From Daphnia carinata (Eukaryota > Arthropoda > Branchiopoda > Diplostraca > Daphniidae), in the NCBI RefSeq assembly GCF_022539665.2, contig NC_081333.1, forward strand, positions 2,914,001 through 2,978,000: a stretch of 64,000 nucleotides of DNA, written 5' to 3'. The notes below the pieces were generated by a model, which saw only the letters and a list, made by a program, of their open reading frames with translations, was not told where the DNA came from and ran no database searches. The translations under genes and the position numbers were made by a program. Positions 47,460-58,841 of this stretch are shown piece by piece. How positions within the stretch are numbered: position 1 is the first letter of the stretch; each line of letters opens with the position of its first letter.

Positions 47460-50400
47460 CACTAGTACGAAAGAAGACGCTTTTGCCATCTTGTGCGGTC
47501 ACTTGTATTTTCATGTTTTGGTCTCTGTGGGGGGGATTTTTGTCTTGAATATTTTTGACGTGTACCCGATGACTTTGCGCTAGTGACGTGATCAGATGTT
47601 AGGACGATGGGGACGTGCGTTCGTCGTAGAGGCTGTTGGCGGGGTTGTTGAAATGAATTTTGGGTCTTTTACAAAAGCGTTAAATCAGGAATGATTGACA
47701 ACGTGATTATAGTGCACGTGAAAGAAAACTAAAGATCCTATTGAATTGCAGATGATTTACTTAAGGGCCGGGGGGGGGGGGGGTCATGCCGAAAAGATTC
47801 GCGTCTCCATGTGCTGCATTAATTAGCGTTATTGACTGATCGAAAAGAAATGAGGACAAAATCGATTTAAGAAAAAAAAGAATGTTATTTGCTAATTTGT
47901 TTGCCTTTGTCAATGTGATTGGGAGGAAAAGTTTTGTTAGTTGAACGATGTCTTTATGCTTGTGACATTAACTCGTGCAGTTCCAATTTGCTGCTAGGTC
48001 ATTGCCCCAGCCAGAAAGCTAAAATAATATGACGTTTTTTTAGACGTACTCGGTCGTTTTCACATTTTTTTTTTTTTTTTTTTTTTTTAGTATTAGGAAC
48101 TTGCGTCAAATTCTTTCTGTGTTTCGTGATCAGCAAAATAAAGAAGATGAAAAACTCACGTTGCCTTGACGACGGCCATTGCGCGTCTCAACTGCCAATC
48201 TGCGAGACCCGGCGGTATTGTTTATTAGGTCTTTTTTTTTTTTTTTCACGATTTGTCCGCCATGAACATCAGGTAATGGCCGATAAAACAAAAATAGGAA
48301 GACTTAAAAAACAAAACAAAAAAAAAAACACGGCATTGCATCGCTGGAAATGTGGGGGGGAGAAACGGGATTAAGAACGTACGCGTCCTTTCGAATAATA
48401 ATAGCCTCTGATTTCTCGTTCCGCAGCTCTGAATGTATTTGGAATGTCCGTTTTTCTTATGTCTATGGACAAAGTCCGTGCAATGCGGTGCGTGATACCT
48501 TGTGTTTTATAATCCAACGAGCCACACCCTTCTCTGTGATCTTAAGATATCGATCGATGTCTGCGGTGGTGCTGTTTGCTTTCACGCCGAACTTCTGGAT
48601 TTCAGTCAGCAACTCTTCCGATGGGGGGGGGGGGGGAGAGAGAAAGAGAGAAAGAGAAAATCAATCAGTCGTGCTGGATCTGATTTCTTATTAACTTCTT
48701 TTTTTTGCCACCACGGCAGCGTCCATGACTTTATAAACGTGGGCCTTTTGTGTGTGTAGACCCCCCCCCCCCCTTTTTTTTTGTGACGCACTTTTCTTGA
48801 TTGCCTCTTGCTGACACGCTGATCTTACACATCATCTGTCAGCCGAATTACGAGGAGTGTTTTAGGAATAATTTTCATGCTTCGTATCGATTTTCACGCG
48901 GTCATATGAACCCTCCGCCCCCCCATAGTTTTATTTCATTTCGTTTGGTTTCCTTGTCCGCAAAAAAAAAGAAAAAAACTTTCATTTTTAACTCGAAACG
49001 ATTAAGCAAGCAAGGCTGTTGAAAAAAACAAAATAAAAGATGTGCCGCAAAACAGAGTTGGCAAGAGGAACTTTATAATTCGATTCCCAAGTTCTTTGGT
49101 AACACTGTAGAAACATGGCAGCCTAAATAAATTATTGATTGATTTTTTTTTTTTACTTTCATTCGATACCGCTGTTACGCACATATTTTACGGTCTGTGC
49201 GATCAAAAGCGGGGGGACGCGACAGGATTTGATGAGCCCCCCTCCAAAAAAAAAAAGAACAAAATAAAAGCGGCCGTACGTGATTCGATGCGAAACTGCT
49301 TTCGTATTTTTCTTTTTTTTTTTTTTTTTTTTTTTGGATAGTGAATGTTGAAACAGTTTGACGTTAATAAAAAGAATGGCCGAGACATTGTGGTGTGACA
49401 CTCGAAATTTCGATTCTTTTGTTCAATTTTTTTTTTTTATTGTGTGTGTTAGAAAAGCGCTACAAGGTTCCGTTAGACCCTTTCACCTCACGCTAATTGA
49501 CGTAACAATGAAATAGTGTGACAGGTATTCGTGCTGTCGCCAAAGGCCCGTGGGCCTATTGCAGGTCCTTTTTTTTTTTTTTTTTTTCGTAATCACATTA
49601 CGTCTGTTTGCCCGTGTTTGCTTGGAGTAGAACGCAACTTGATTTCCGGCCTTCACCTGTATTACGTTTACCGTGAGCTTATTTGTTTTTCTTATTTTAT
49701 TTTCTTGTTTTTGCTACGCCCACACATTGAAATGGATTGTTTGTTTGTTTGTTTTATTTGGCTGCATTCGTCTTTCTATAGCACGTATAGTGAATACGTC
49801 TTACATATTCACGTATGTAATAAGCCTATACATAATACATAAGGAAATCGTTTTTTTTTTTTTACACAGGAATTACTCACGCCAAGGCGGCCGCCCGTTT
49901 TGTATGAATTTTGCCAATGGCGAGGGGATTTTTACTGTTACGATTAATCGCGATTTATTGCGTATTGAGATTTGGAGGAAGCGTCGAAATAACGTGCCGG
50001 TGTAAATGCTGAACTTGACTTTGAAAAAGGCGAGTCATTTAAAAGGTAAAACTAAATTGAGGGACATTGGATTCGAATGTAAATTGGCCGTCAGCCGATG
50101 AATTTCAAAACAGCGATCCAATTATCGTACGAAAAAAAAAACAAAAAAAAACGATGTAAGACATTTTAACGACGCAGACTGTCGCTTTCCGTTTTGCTAC
50201 TTTGTTGGACATCTTAAACGTATTTCTTTTTCTAGTCGTTTATAGGCGCGTTAAAAGCTCGAGCGCTAAACAAAAGATGGTCACAACATTTTCAAACTCT
50301 TGGTATCGTGCGTGCGCCTAATCGCACAAAGATGATTACCAACCTTTTTTTACGTATTCGTTTGAAAACTGTTGTTGGTTTACGTAACGTATCACGTAAC

Positions 50401-52320
50401 TGTTTTATTTTTCCAATTAGCTTTTGAAACTAATTGTTTTAATCTTGTTCCTCCTCGATTTCTGTTGGGATTTTGCAACACTTTCGAGTTGAGGAAACAG
50501 AAAACAAAAAACTTTCCGTCCTTTCTTGTATCGATTTCAAGAAGTGAAACTTTTTTTGCGTAATGGGACACTTCCGGATGCGTCGACCAACTTTCCACTA
50601 GAAAAAAAAAAAATAAATAAAATAAAGGGCTGCAAAGTGTATAGCGCAGGGGAACACAAAACTCTGCGAGCTTCTCCGAAATGTGTTTTCCATGCATACG
50701 CAGCACGTTCTTTTAGAAAGGGGGGGGGGGGGATATCTCGCTTTCATAAATTTCAAAGTTTTCAGCTCGTTTAATGATCTTTAGCTGTTTTATTTTCCTA
50801 ATCACTTGATAATCAGTTTTCCAAAAAAAAAATGGCCCTAACTTTTGCAGGCTGAATTTTCTTGTTTACGTTTTACGCTATTCAAAAAATTGTTTCTCAT
50901 TATCCAGTTTTCAATAGAACATCACGTTAGGCCAGCGTTAAAGCCTTTGCCATGTCTTTTCTATCTAAATGATTGCTGAAACCCGTCATTTTTTTTTTTT
51001 TTTTTTCAAATGAACATTTCAGGAAGAAGAGAGAGAGACTGTGTATAAAACATGGTTGGCTTATGTTAGCCTTAAAAACAGAAGTACCAAAAAAAAAAAA
51101 AAAAAAAGACGGGGGGGGGGAAAGCCGATTATTGAGATTTTCATCACGAAAAAGAAGTTTCTTCCACTCGACGACTTCTTCTTTTCCACTCGTTGATTTT
51201 CGGGCGGGGAGGGTTTGTAACAGTTGCCTAGCTTTTTTTTTTTTTTTTTTTTTTTTCTTTTTGCCATTGCTCCAGTAAATCTGTGGAAATTCTCTTTTTC
51301 TTTCGTGCTTCTTTTTGATTTGATTCGCCATCGGTCGTGTTTCTTTTAAATGAAGACGCAAACCGGAGGGAGGGGAGGCATATAATGTAAATGAAGATGG
51401 TAGCTAATAGAGAAAAATGATAACCAGAAGAAGACGGGGGATATTTTACAAATTGATACGCATATTTTGCTAACAATCACCGGCCGTCGTTTTCGATTAC
51501 TCGCCATTTCCATTACGTTTTGGAAATTGGGGGGGGGGGGGGTTGTCTTTCTTTCTTTCTTTTTTGAGGAGAGGGGTAATCATTAGCTCAAAAAAGAAGA
51601 GAACGTCTGCGAGCGTGTATGATTCACAATGTATAGATGGTGATGAAACATCAGCTGCAACATAAGTGGAACGCTCTATGCGTTTTCAAGTCAAAACTGT
51701 AGATCAAAGCGCAATATGACCAGAACAAGTTTCTCTGCGCTTCGACAAAAGCCGAATTTCTAGCCTTGGCATTTGCGCGAATATCTATAGCACATGCATG
51801 TTTTGCTAGTTCATGAATTAGGATGAAGAGAGGGGGGGGGGAGGGGGTTAGGTTAGTCAGTACAATAGTTGTGGAGAGTGGTGGTGAACAGCGTAATTTG
51901 AATTGTCTTTCATGAAGCCCTGCATATATTTCCATTCATAACGATAACTCTGCGAATAAACTTGAGCGTTTCGTTACCATCAAGTTTTAGCGAGGAGGGT
52001 TCAACAGTAAAAGGGCCTTTTTTAATGTGCCAACATTAATGAACGAATACTCCCCACCCCCCCACCTCCCAAAAAAAAAAAAACAACAAACAAACAAAAC
52101 AAAAGACAATTCGCCTTGAAAGAAAATGAAAACATTAGAGACTTACCTTCGTAAAATAGCTGAGATGTAAAACAATTGAAACGGAAACACCTCGTGTTTT
52201 GTTTTCGGGCGTATAATTTTTCTATTTATTATTTTTTTTTAAATGTTGCAACACTTAAACAATGAACGATGAATTGTTTAATTTAACACACTATATCGAT
52301 ACGTTTGCTCAGTGTCCACC

Positions 52321-52322
<2 letters not shown>

Positions 52323-52351
<29 letters not shown>
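52323..52351. repeat. T29 homopolymer
   Basis: The longest homopolymer in the window, 29 consecutive T on the plus strand. It could be the tail of an old retroposed sequence on the minus strand (as A29), but I see no recognisable body or target-site duplication beside it. Confidence 0.85.
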
Positions 52352-52701
52352 GGGTTTTTTAAATGTCACACTTTCGCCATTTGTCTATCGCTGATGTTTG
52401 GCCGCTCGTTGGATGACAGGAAGAACCAATAACGGGAAGTAGAAGCTGAATATTGAACATGATTCGTGTTCTCTGCCGCGCAGTTTGGGCCTTGCCCTCG
52501 CCCCCAAAAGAAAATCTTTGAAACAGTAACAAAGAATTTGAATGAAGAATAAAAAAAAAATAAAGGGGGGGGGGGGAAGCGCGTGAATGAAGAGACACTG
52601 CGCGAAATAGCAAATCAGCAAACAACAAGAAAAACAAAACAAAACAAAAACGGCTCATAAATGCTTGAGTTGCTCCGTGTTCCAACTATGCCAACATCAC
52701 C

Positions 52702-52822
52702 GACTGAAATGCACAGGCCGTCGAACACTGTCGACGGAGCACGACACGAAAATCCAACAGAGGGACCGGACCAAAAGGGCCAACACACAAAAAAAAAAAA
52801 AAGAAGGTGCGAGTCTGCGCAC
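52702..52822 (-). promoter_or_regulatory. Candidate core promoter / first-exon region of dpr copy B
   Basis: It matches 25125-25231 of copy A: GACTGAAATGCA (initiator-like TCAGT on the minus strand) extended to 22 nt with three mismatches, and CGAGTCTGCGCAC identical for 13 nt. It lies only about 130-250 bp beyond the 3' end of the neighbouring minus-strand gene (stop at 52953). The dpr-B promoter would thus abut that gene's terminator. A12-A17 and C10 runs interrupt the block. Confidence 0.4.
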
Positions 52823-52952
52823 TTCCCGTTCGATATGGGTTGGGGACACGTTTTACAAATGGCCCCCCCCCCCAAAAAAAAAAAAAAAAAATGAAATCCC
52901 AACTGTTGTTTCACATTCTTATTCGATTTTTTTTTGTTTTGTTTTGTTTTTG

Positions 52953-55900
52953 TTACGTGTCGGGATCGATACCCGTAAAGACGTCGCGACGCGCTTGCAA
53001 TGGCTGTCGTTGATGTTCGTTGTCTTGTCTGCGAATTCGGGCCCGTTTCAATTGGCGGCGGATCACTTCCAGGTTGGCCAGCGTTTCGGCCGCCTCGGGC
53101 AACAGGCAGGTCAAGACGGCCCTGTGCAGGCATTGACATTCGTTGGCCGCTTCTTCGGCCGGGTCCTTGACGTCGATCGGATCGCTCGGTTTGGCCGCTT
53201 GCGGCGAGTCAAATTGCTGAGGATCGTCGATGGATTGCGGCTCGGTTTGAGTCGGGACGGAGGCGCGCGACGGCGACACGACCCTGGACACGTTGTGCGC
53301 GTCTTTGGTCTTTTTGTCCAGGCCGTTTTTCATCATCAGCGCGTCCCCGGCATCGTTTTGCGGCGTCAGCTGGAGCCGCGTAGAGGTCGACTTGGCCTGA
53401 TGGACTATCGTCTTGTCTGAAGTAGGATCTTGGAAGTAATTCCAGTAAGAAACTGTGGCCACGGCCGGCGGAATGGCGTCGCCGTTTTGATTTGAAATCA
53501 GCAACGGCCACGCGGAACAATAAGCCGGCCGTCGTCGACGGACTGGACTCTCTTTACGGGCGATGTCGCAATCCTGGAACGCCGATGCGATGCGATATTC
53601 TATTGCAGAAATCTCTGGCGGAATGGCATCCAGCCGGCTGGATGCCATTCCGGCCTCGTTTTTCATGCCGGTCGCTGCAGTGGCGTGTGACGTGTCGTTC
53701 GATTGATCGATAAGGTGCCGTCCATCATCTACAGTCACGTCCGGTATTGATTCATCCGTAATCTCTTCCTGTCGTCGGCAGGCGGAAGACGGCCGAAATG
53801 CCGATGCGGCTCTTTCGCCACGTTTGCCGTCCGCTTCGTTCGAATCATCATCGGCATTCAGACGTTCTTGCGCGTGATAATAGACGTCGGCCTCTATCGT
53901 TTCCTGGCTGATGGAAGCCGATCCCGACGTTGGTTGGGTCACGTCTCCTTCATTTATCGCGCCTGATGGATTCGCCGTTGGTTCGACGTCCACGCCGTCC
54001 AATGCCTTACAAGGCGGAATGATGGCCACCACATCCGGATGGATTGATGAAAGATTACCTGCAATTTCATCCGCACATTCGGCTATCTCGAAAGAAATGC
54101 TATCCGTGAAAGGCTGGCCTGCGTCGTCCGCCATCGGATTACGAACGGTGCCAACTGGATCAATTATCTCTTCCGTATTGGTTTGTTTCTTCTCTCGCCG
54201 ATCAGCCGCACGCTGACCGTTGCATAAAAACACGGGTCCTCTATTCGTTTTGGCTTTGATCCGGCGGATGAGTGCGATCGATAGCCTTTTGCCGAAGCGC
54301 TTCCGGCGAATGAACGCGTTGATGTCCGCCTCTGTTTTCGCGGCCTCGTTGCAATGCATCTTCGTTTCCTTTCGCTTGGCTTTGCGCTCTTTTAGACGCT
54401 CTTGCCGCTCGTCGATGCAGGCGGCTAAGCGGGCGGGAAAGTTGGGCCATCCGGAGTACTCAATCGAAGGCTCGGTTTGCTCATTGGGCGGGTCTAACAG
54501 CTCGTTTTTATTCAGCGTCACTTCCCAAACGAGCGATTGATGTCTGACAATCTCTTGCAATTCGATTTGTGATTGATCGTCTTCTTCTTCTTCTTCTTCC
54601 TCCAGACTATCTCTGTCGCTCTCGTCATCGGGCACGTTAACGACCAATGATGTGCTTCGTTTAAGAACGGCCCTAGGCGCCGGATGATCCATTTGCTGTT
54701 GTTGTTGTTGTTGTTGTTGCTGCTTCTGCTGGCGGAAGGCCCACAATTTTCGTTGACGCACTTTAGCCACTTGGCGTTCGACCCAGCTAGGACCGACCGG
54801 AGACAAGGGCTGCGAAGTGTCATCCGCTGCGACGCCACCTTCCGCAACGATTCCGCAGGAAGGGGTGGCTAGAGGAGGAAGTCGTTGATCCATTTCATTT
54901 GCCACGGGGCAAATCTCGCTTTCCAGCGCTTCCGTTTCCTCCGGAATGGCAATGATTGGCAATTTGGCTGTGTGACGAGTGTCGTTATCGTGCCAATCTT
55001 CCATATCATCTCTCTGGATAGCGTCGAAATGAACGTGACGGTTTGCTCTCATCCGCCAGTTGGCAGTTCGTCGCTTCAGGATGGATCGTCCGGATGCGGT
55101 GGAACGCCACGCCGTAGAAGCCCCTTGCTCAACACTTTGGCTGTTGGCTTTCTGGCGGAGGATGTCGTCGAGTGGTCGTCTAATGAAACGCTCCCTGTGT
55201 TCCATACTTTGCTTGCGACGCCGTTCCAGGACGGTTTGAATGTAACGCCATCTCTCGGCGGCCGCCGTCGACTCCCTCGCCGAAAGCGATCTGCAATTCG
55301 AAATACAAAACAAAAAAACATTCAGATGAAGATGAGAGTTGCACGTTTTGCGGAGGACGGATGTTCCAATCACGATCGTGAATCTACCCCCGGTGGCTGT
55401 CCGCAATAGCCCAACGGGGAAGTGCGATGGTTAGAGGGAGAGGGGAGGGAGGGAGGGAAACGAGTCAAAAATTTTAATATTCCAAAACAGCGAGAGAGTT
55501 AGCCTCGCACAACAAAACTTGCGAAGAGGAATCGAGCTTTTGTGCTGCCGAGGGGAGGATTAATTTTCAATGAAGAACAGAGCCAGAGGCATAGCAGGTC
55601 GATCCGGCTTATAAGGGCGAAGCGATGCGAGTAAAAAAAAAAAAAAAAAAAAAACGGGAGGGGGGGGGGGGGAGAGCTGGATAACAGCAGCTTGTTGCCG
55701 CTTAAATATACATATACATGTATAGACGAGCCGAAAAACTTTGGTCTAGTCTACTAGAATATAATGAGACGGAAGCTCTTAACGAAAATCTATGCCAAGT
55801 AAGTTGGTGCGTTTTTTTTTTGTTTTTGTTTTTTTAATTATTATTTTCTTAAAATTTATGTTTTTGAAAGAGTAGCAGCAGATATTCAGTGGGACGCTCG

Positions 55901-57330
55901 GTTTCATTTTGGCCGCTTTCATTTTAGGACAAATGTATGTAAATGGGGCGTTAATGAAACGTACCTGACTTTGGTGCTGGATTGGGCGGCCAACTGCTTA
56001 AGCCGTTGATTCCTATGGATCGACTCTAGGCTGCCCCAATGCCGGAACGAAGTAGACGGAAGCGAATGAGACGAGAGTGGAAGTCGGCCGTCGATAGAAA
56101 ACGATCTGCCGTGAATTGCACCGCTTCCATTGCCGTTGATCCGACCGGAACAGTCTCGCTTCGACAGTTCGTACTGATGTTGGCGACTATCCAAAGTACT
56201 GCACGATTTACATTTTTTTTTTTTCTTTTTAACATAAAAATCTAAATGAATTTACTCTTTTAGAACGTTTTTTTTTTTTTTTGCATCTCATTTCATCGCT
56301 CCCACCACAACAATAAGTCGACTTACTTAGCCGGATGCACTTTCTTTTGATGTTTTTTTTTTTTTTCTATAGACATTTACGACCCACGTCTTTTTACATA
56401 TTTATAGAGTCTCTCGGCGTACAAGACGAAATGCAAATGAGCCGACTTACAAATTTGGCCACAATTAGATTCAATGTATACACAATTCGCAAATGGCAAC
56501 TTTAAAAACCTATGGCCATCTTAGTTGATCTAATCAATCACTAGTGTTTTTCGTAATGCCTCTTTGGCCGCTTTCATGAACCAAAGCTATTAATATCACT
56601 CATTTTTTTTTCCCTTTTTCCCATTATCTAATTAAAGTTACCGCCTTTCCTAACAACCCTCAGACATTTGCAGAGTTTGTCCCAATTGTGGACGATTGTC
56701 AAGGTAGAGCGCGCATAAAGTTTGCTAATAATGTGCTCTCTATCCATCAGCGTATATACCTCCCCCCCCCCCTCCCCTTTCGTATTGATTAGTTTCACAT
56801 GCATGGGTAACGAACAGGTAAAATAATGTAGTGCTGCTCTGCGTAGAGATACCATCGTCGCGTTCTATTTTTGTTTTCCTCCCTCCGAACACCATTTGAA
56901 TAGTGGTTTGCATGCGGGATGTTATTATTCAATATAGAAAGACTAACGTGGTGGCTAGTAACAAGCATGAAACTCTAAAAATGGGGGAGGGCTAAAACAA
57001 AACATATTGACAACGTACTCCCTGCCCTTTTTGTTTTGTTTTTGTTTTTCATTTAGAAGTGGCCAGATGATGTCTGTGTGAATACCATTACCTAATTAAT
57101 GGTGAATGAGCGCCATGACGTCGTAGAGATGCAATCCAGGAATTTGATGCGCGACTGCTCTGGATGACGTTGTTGCGGACCGAGTTATTGGTCGGAGAGT
57201 AGAAGAGACAGAATGGATTACCGCTGCTGTTGCTGACAGCACTTATTCCACCGATGCTCGGACTGCTGCAGTTGGATGCGACGTGCAGCTGGAATGGCCA
57301 TCCGTCAGGAGTTTCATCCGCCAACTCCAT
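52953..57330 (-). CDS. Uncharacterised disordered protein with SILK and RVxF (PP1-docking) motifs
   Basis: Three exons on the minus strand: 57092-57330, 55965-56198 and 52953-55290, giving 936 aa. The start is the ATG at 57330 (MELADETPDGWPF). The frame upstream has no earlier ATG before a TAG. Intron 2 (55291-55964) is confirmed by phase and by a pyrimidine-rich acceptor before SLSARESTAAAERW. Sequence features are an Arg-rich helix-like segment (AERWRYIQTVLERRRKQSME, about 170-188), SILK at 227-230, and RHVHF at 242-246 fitting the RVxF pattern. Further on lie a Gln-rich tract, an acidic run (EEEEEEEDD), basic stretches (RKAKRKETK, RRKRFGKR) and a Cys-containing helical C-terminus (NECQCLHRAVLTCLL). 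Most of the rest is low-complexity and probably disordered. The long 2.3-kb exon is noticeably GC-rich against its flanks. I do not recognise a family. A PP1 regulatory or targeting subunit is an inference from motifs only. Confidence 0.8.
53619..53652. repeat. Perfect 34-nt palindrome inside a coding exon
   Basis: Each 17-nt arm (CGGAATGGCATCCAGCC read from the left) is the exact reverse complement of the other, with no spacer. On the minus strand it encodes part of GMASSRLDAIP of the SILK/RVxF protein. It could extrude as a cruciform in DNA or fold as a hairpin in mRNA. Confidence 0.93.
54691..54727 (-). repeat. CAG/CAA trinucleotide repeat encoding polyQ
   Basis: An imperfect run of CAG and CAA codons on the minus strand gives about 13 Gln with one Lys near its start (QQKQQQQQQ). 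Mixed CAA/CAG codons make it less prone to expansion than a pure tract. Nearby 54583-54602 encodes an acidic GAA/GAG run. Confidence 0.85.
55026..55085 (-). other. SILK-RVxF motif pair (PP1 docking module)
   Basis: On the minus strand 55074-55085 encodes S-I-L-K and 55026-55040 encodes R-H-V-H-F, with 11 residues between. In known PP1 partners a SILK motif ([GS]IL[RK]) lies N-terminal to the RVxF motif ([RK]-x(0,1)-[VI]-x-[FW]); that order is kept here. Basic residues precede the RVxF core and an acidic one follows, as usual. Confidence 0.6.
55633..55672. repeat. A22 run followed by G13 run
   Basis: Two adjoining homopolymers inside intron 2 of the SILK/RVxF gene, separated by CGGGA. No coding role. 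Confidence 0.85.
56199..57091 (-). other. Intron 1 of the SILK/RVxF protein gene
   Basis: A 0.9-kb AT-rich intron with several T-runs and a C-rich run at 56762-56776. The splice phase (AG plus T, making Ser80) joins exon 1 to exon 2 in frame. No other exon was recognised. Confidence 0.6.
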
Positions 57331-58841
57331 TGTTGAAGGGCTACGCTTCCTTCCTTTTGATTGAATTCCCTCTTCTTTTTTTTCTTTTTTTTTCTGCGTC
57401 CGGTGCTGTTGTCTGCCTTTTTTTTTCGATTGTAATCTAAAAAAATTTCGAAACACTCGCTATTTTTTTTTCAGATTGTGGGTTGAAGATTCTTCATTCT
57501 TGTGTTTGCGGCTGTTACTTCGCCGTCTTTTCTTATCACTGTGGACATACCGGTCCAAGTGAAAGTTCTACGAGACGATCGAGTCTTTTGTAGCGGTTTT
57601 CTTCCTCAGGTTGTCGTCATGGAGACGCACACGAGGCAGCACAGCAACATCCCAGCAGGAGAAATGTTCACAAACACACACTTTAGTTTCCAATACCGAA
57701 GGCCAGCTCTCCGTTAGCGTTCGATATTCTGCGGCCTGTGCGTTTGTCGATATCCCCCATTTTTATTTTTATTTTTTTTTTTTTTCACGTAGACCACAGA
57801 GAACCGTGCAAAAAATAAAAGCCGAACTGCATTACTGTGTATTTACGTAACAGGCGCGACACGTCGTGCTTAAATGGCGGACTTGCGGCATCTGCCTTAC
57901 TACCCGATATGAAATGTCTAGTCGACTTTGTAGATGTAATCTCCCTGGAAAAAATATTGGTGTATAACGCTTTTGAATATTGAACTGGAGAAGGAAAAAA
58001 AAGGGCACACAGCTACTGACTCATTTTTGATAAAAATTCAATGTTCTCCTTCATTTTATTTGCTAGTATGGGATCCACAACGGCTCGAACTGTGAATTTA
58101 TTAAAAAGCATTGTTGACGTAACTATAATCTGGATAAATATACTTTCGTCAGACAAATTTTTAATCTATTTTTATGTACGTACGATGTCGGGATATAGTC
58201 ATGTTTTTATTGTGAGATGGTATTGCCCAGATGCTTTGGTGTTTTGGTGATTCTTTGCAAGAAAAGGATAAGATCATAATATACATGCCGCACGCAACGC
58301 ACCATATGTTGTTGTCACATCACGAAGATGTGCTTGAAGCTTTTCGGCCCGACATGGAAAAATTCATTACTATAATGAGACGTGGAAAAGAGATCAACGG
58401 ATGACTTAGGGGTCACGACAACATACCCTTCTTTGCTTCACTAATTCAAATACTTAATTAAAAGTAACGGGTATATCTATATATTACGTAATCAAGCAAG
58501 TGGCAGTGAAATGCCCAGCAAGAACACCATGACAACTATCGATGGTTAAGCTTGCTTTCGTTGAGATGTTCAAATTAGAAATGGCATTTCTGGTTTCAAT
58601 AGCATTTCTGCCGAATCGTTGATCAAAAATTCAAAATAATGGAGTAAAATAGCAAATAGTAAATGAACGAAGGTCTTGGCGGCACCGCATCACTGGCAAC
58701 ACTGCATTCGAATGGCGGCTGGTTGAGCAGACGATATTTGGAAACAAAACTCAAATTTTACATCTCACGTCGTTTGCACGTGGTTGACATTTGAATAAGT
58801 TTTGTACAGTTTGTGCTAGAAAGATTCGGTGTAGTTTCACC
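57331..58841. promoter_or_regulatory. Divergent upstream region, SILK/RVxF gene and URB1
   Basis: 1.5 kb lie between the two head-to-head start codons. The left part must carry the 5'UTR of the minus-strand gene; a TAG closes its frame upstream of the start codon. The right part carries the URB1 promoter and leader. No TATA box stands out and no coding exon is supported. Short plus-strand frames at 57502-57850 and 58041-58250 show no recognisable content. Confidence 0.5.

Larger units (their letters stand above)
40361..52701 (-). other. Probable 5' intron/upstream region of dpr copy B
   Basis: About 12 kb without a supported coding exon. It contains the block 47266-47459 shared with copy A, and many homopolymers. 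Examples are G-runs near 43181-43191, 45217-45228, 47770-47783, 48619-48633 and 50720-50732, a C-run at 44835-44850, and T-runs of 20 or more. A GT repeat lies at 47114-47156. The small open frames here are mostly poly-Lys/poly-Phe products of A/T runs. The frame at 46735-46968 looks less biased but is not recognised. Confidence 0.45.

Noticed and set aside
52323-52351. T29 run as the poly(A) tail of a retroposon
   Set aside because: No element body, internal promoter boxes or target-site duplication could be seen beside it. Similar runs are common in the area.
52665-53420. 251-aa plus-strand open frame
   Set aside because: It lies opposite the GC-rich last exon of the SILK/RVxF gene. Composition and Arg-rich repeats fit a mirror frame, with no splice or domain support.
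55291-55406. N-terminal extension of the 817-aa frame (MRTATGGRFT...)
   Set aside because: It crosses a pyrimidine-rich splice acceptor at 55291-55292. The upstream exon at 55965-56198 joins in frame and gives a better start at 57330.
57331-57456. Lys-rich N-terminal extension of the SILK/RVxF protein
   Set aside because: It would need a GTG start and a poly-Lys tract made by A-runs. The first ATG in this frame is at 57330 and a TAG lies just upstream of the GTG.
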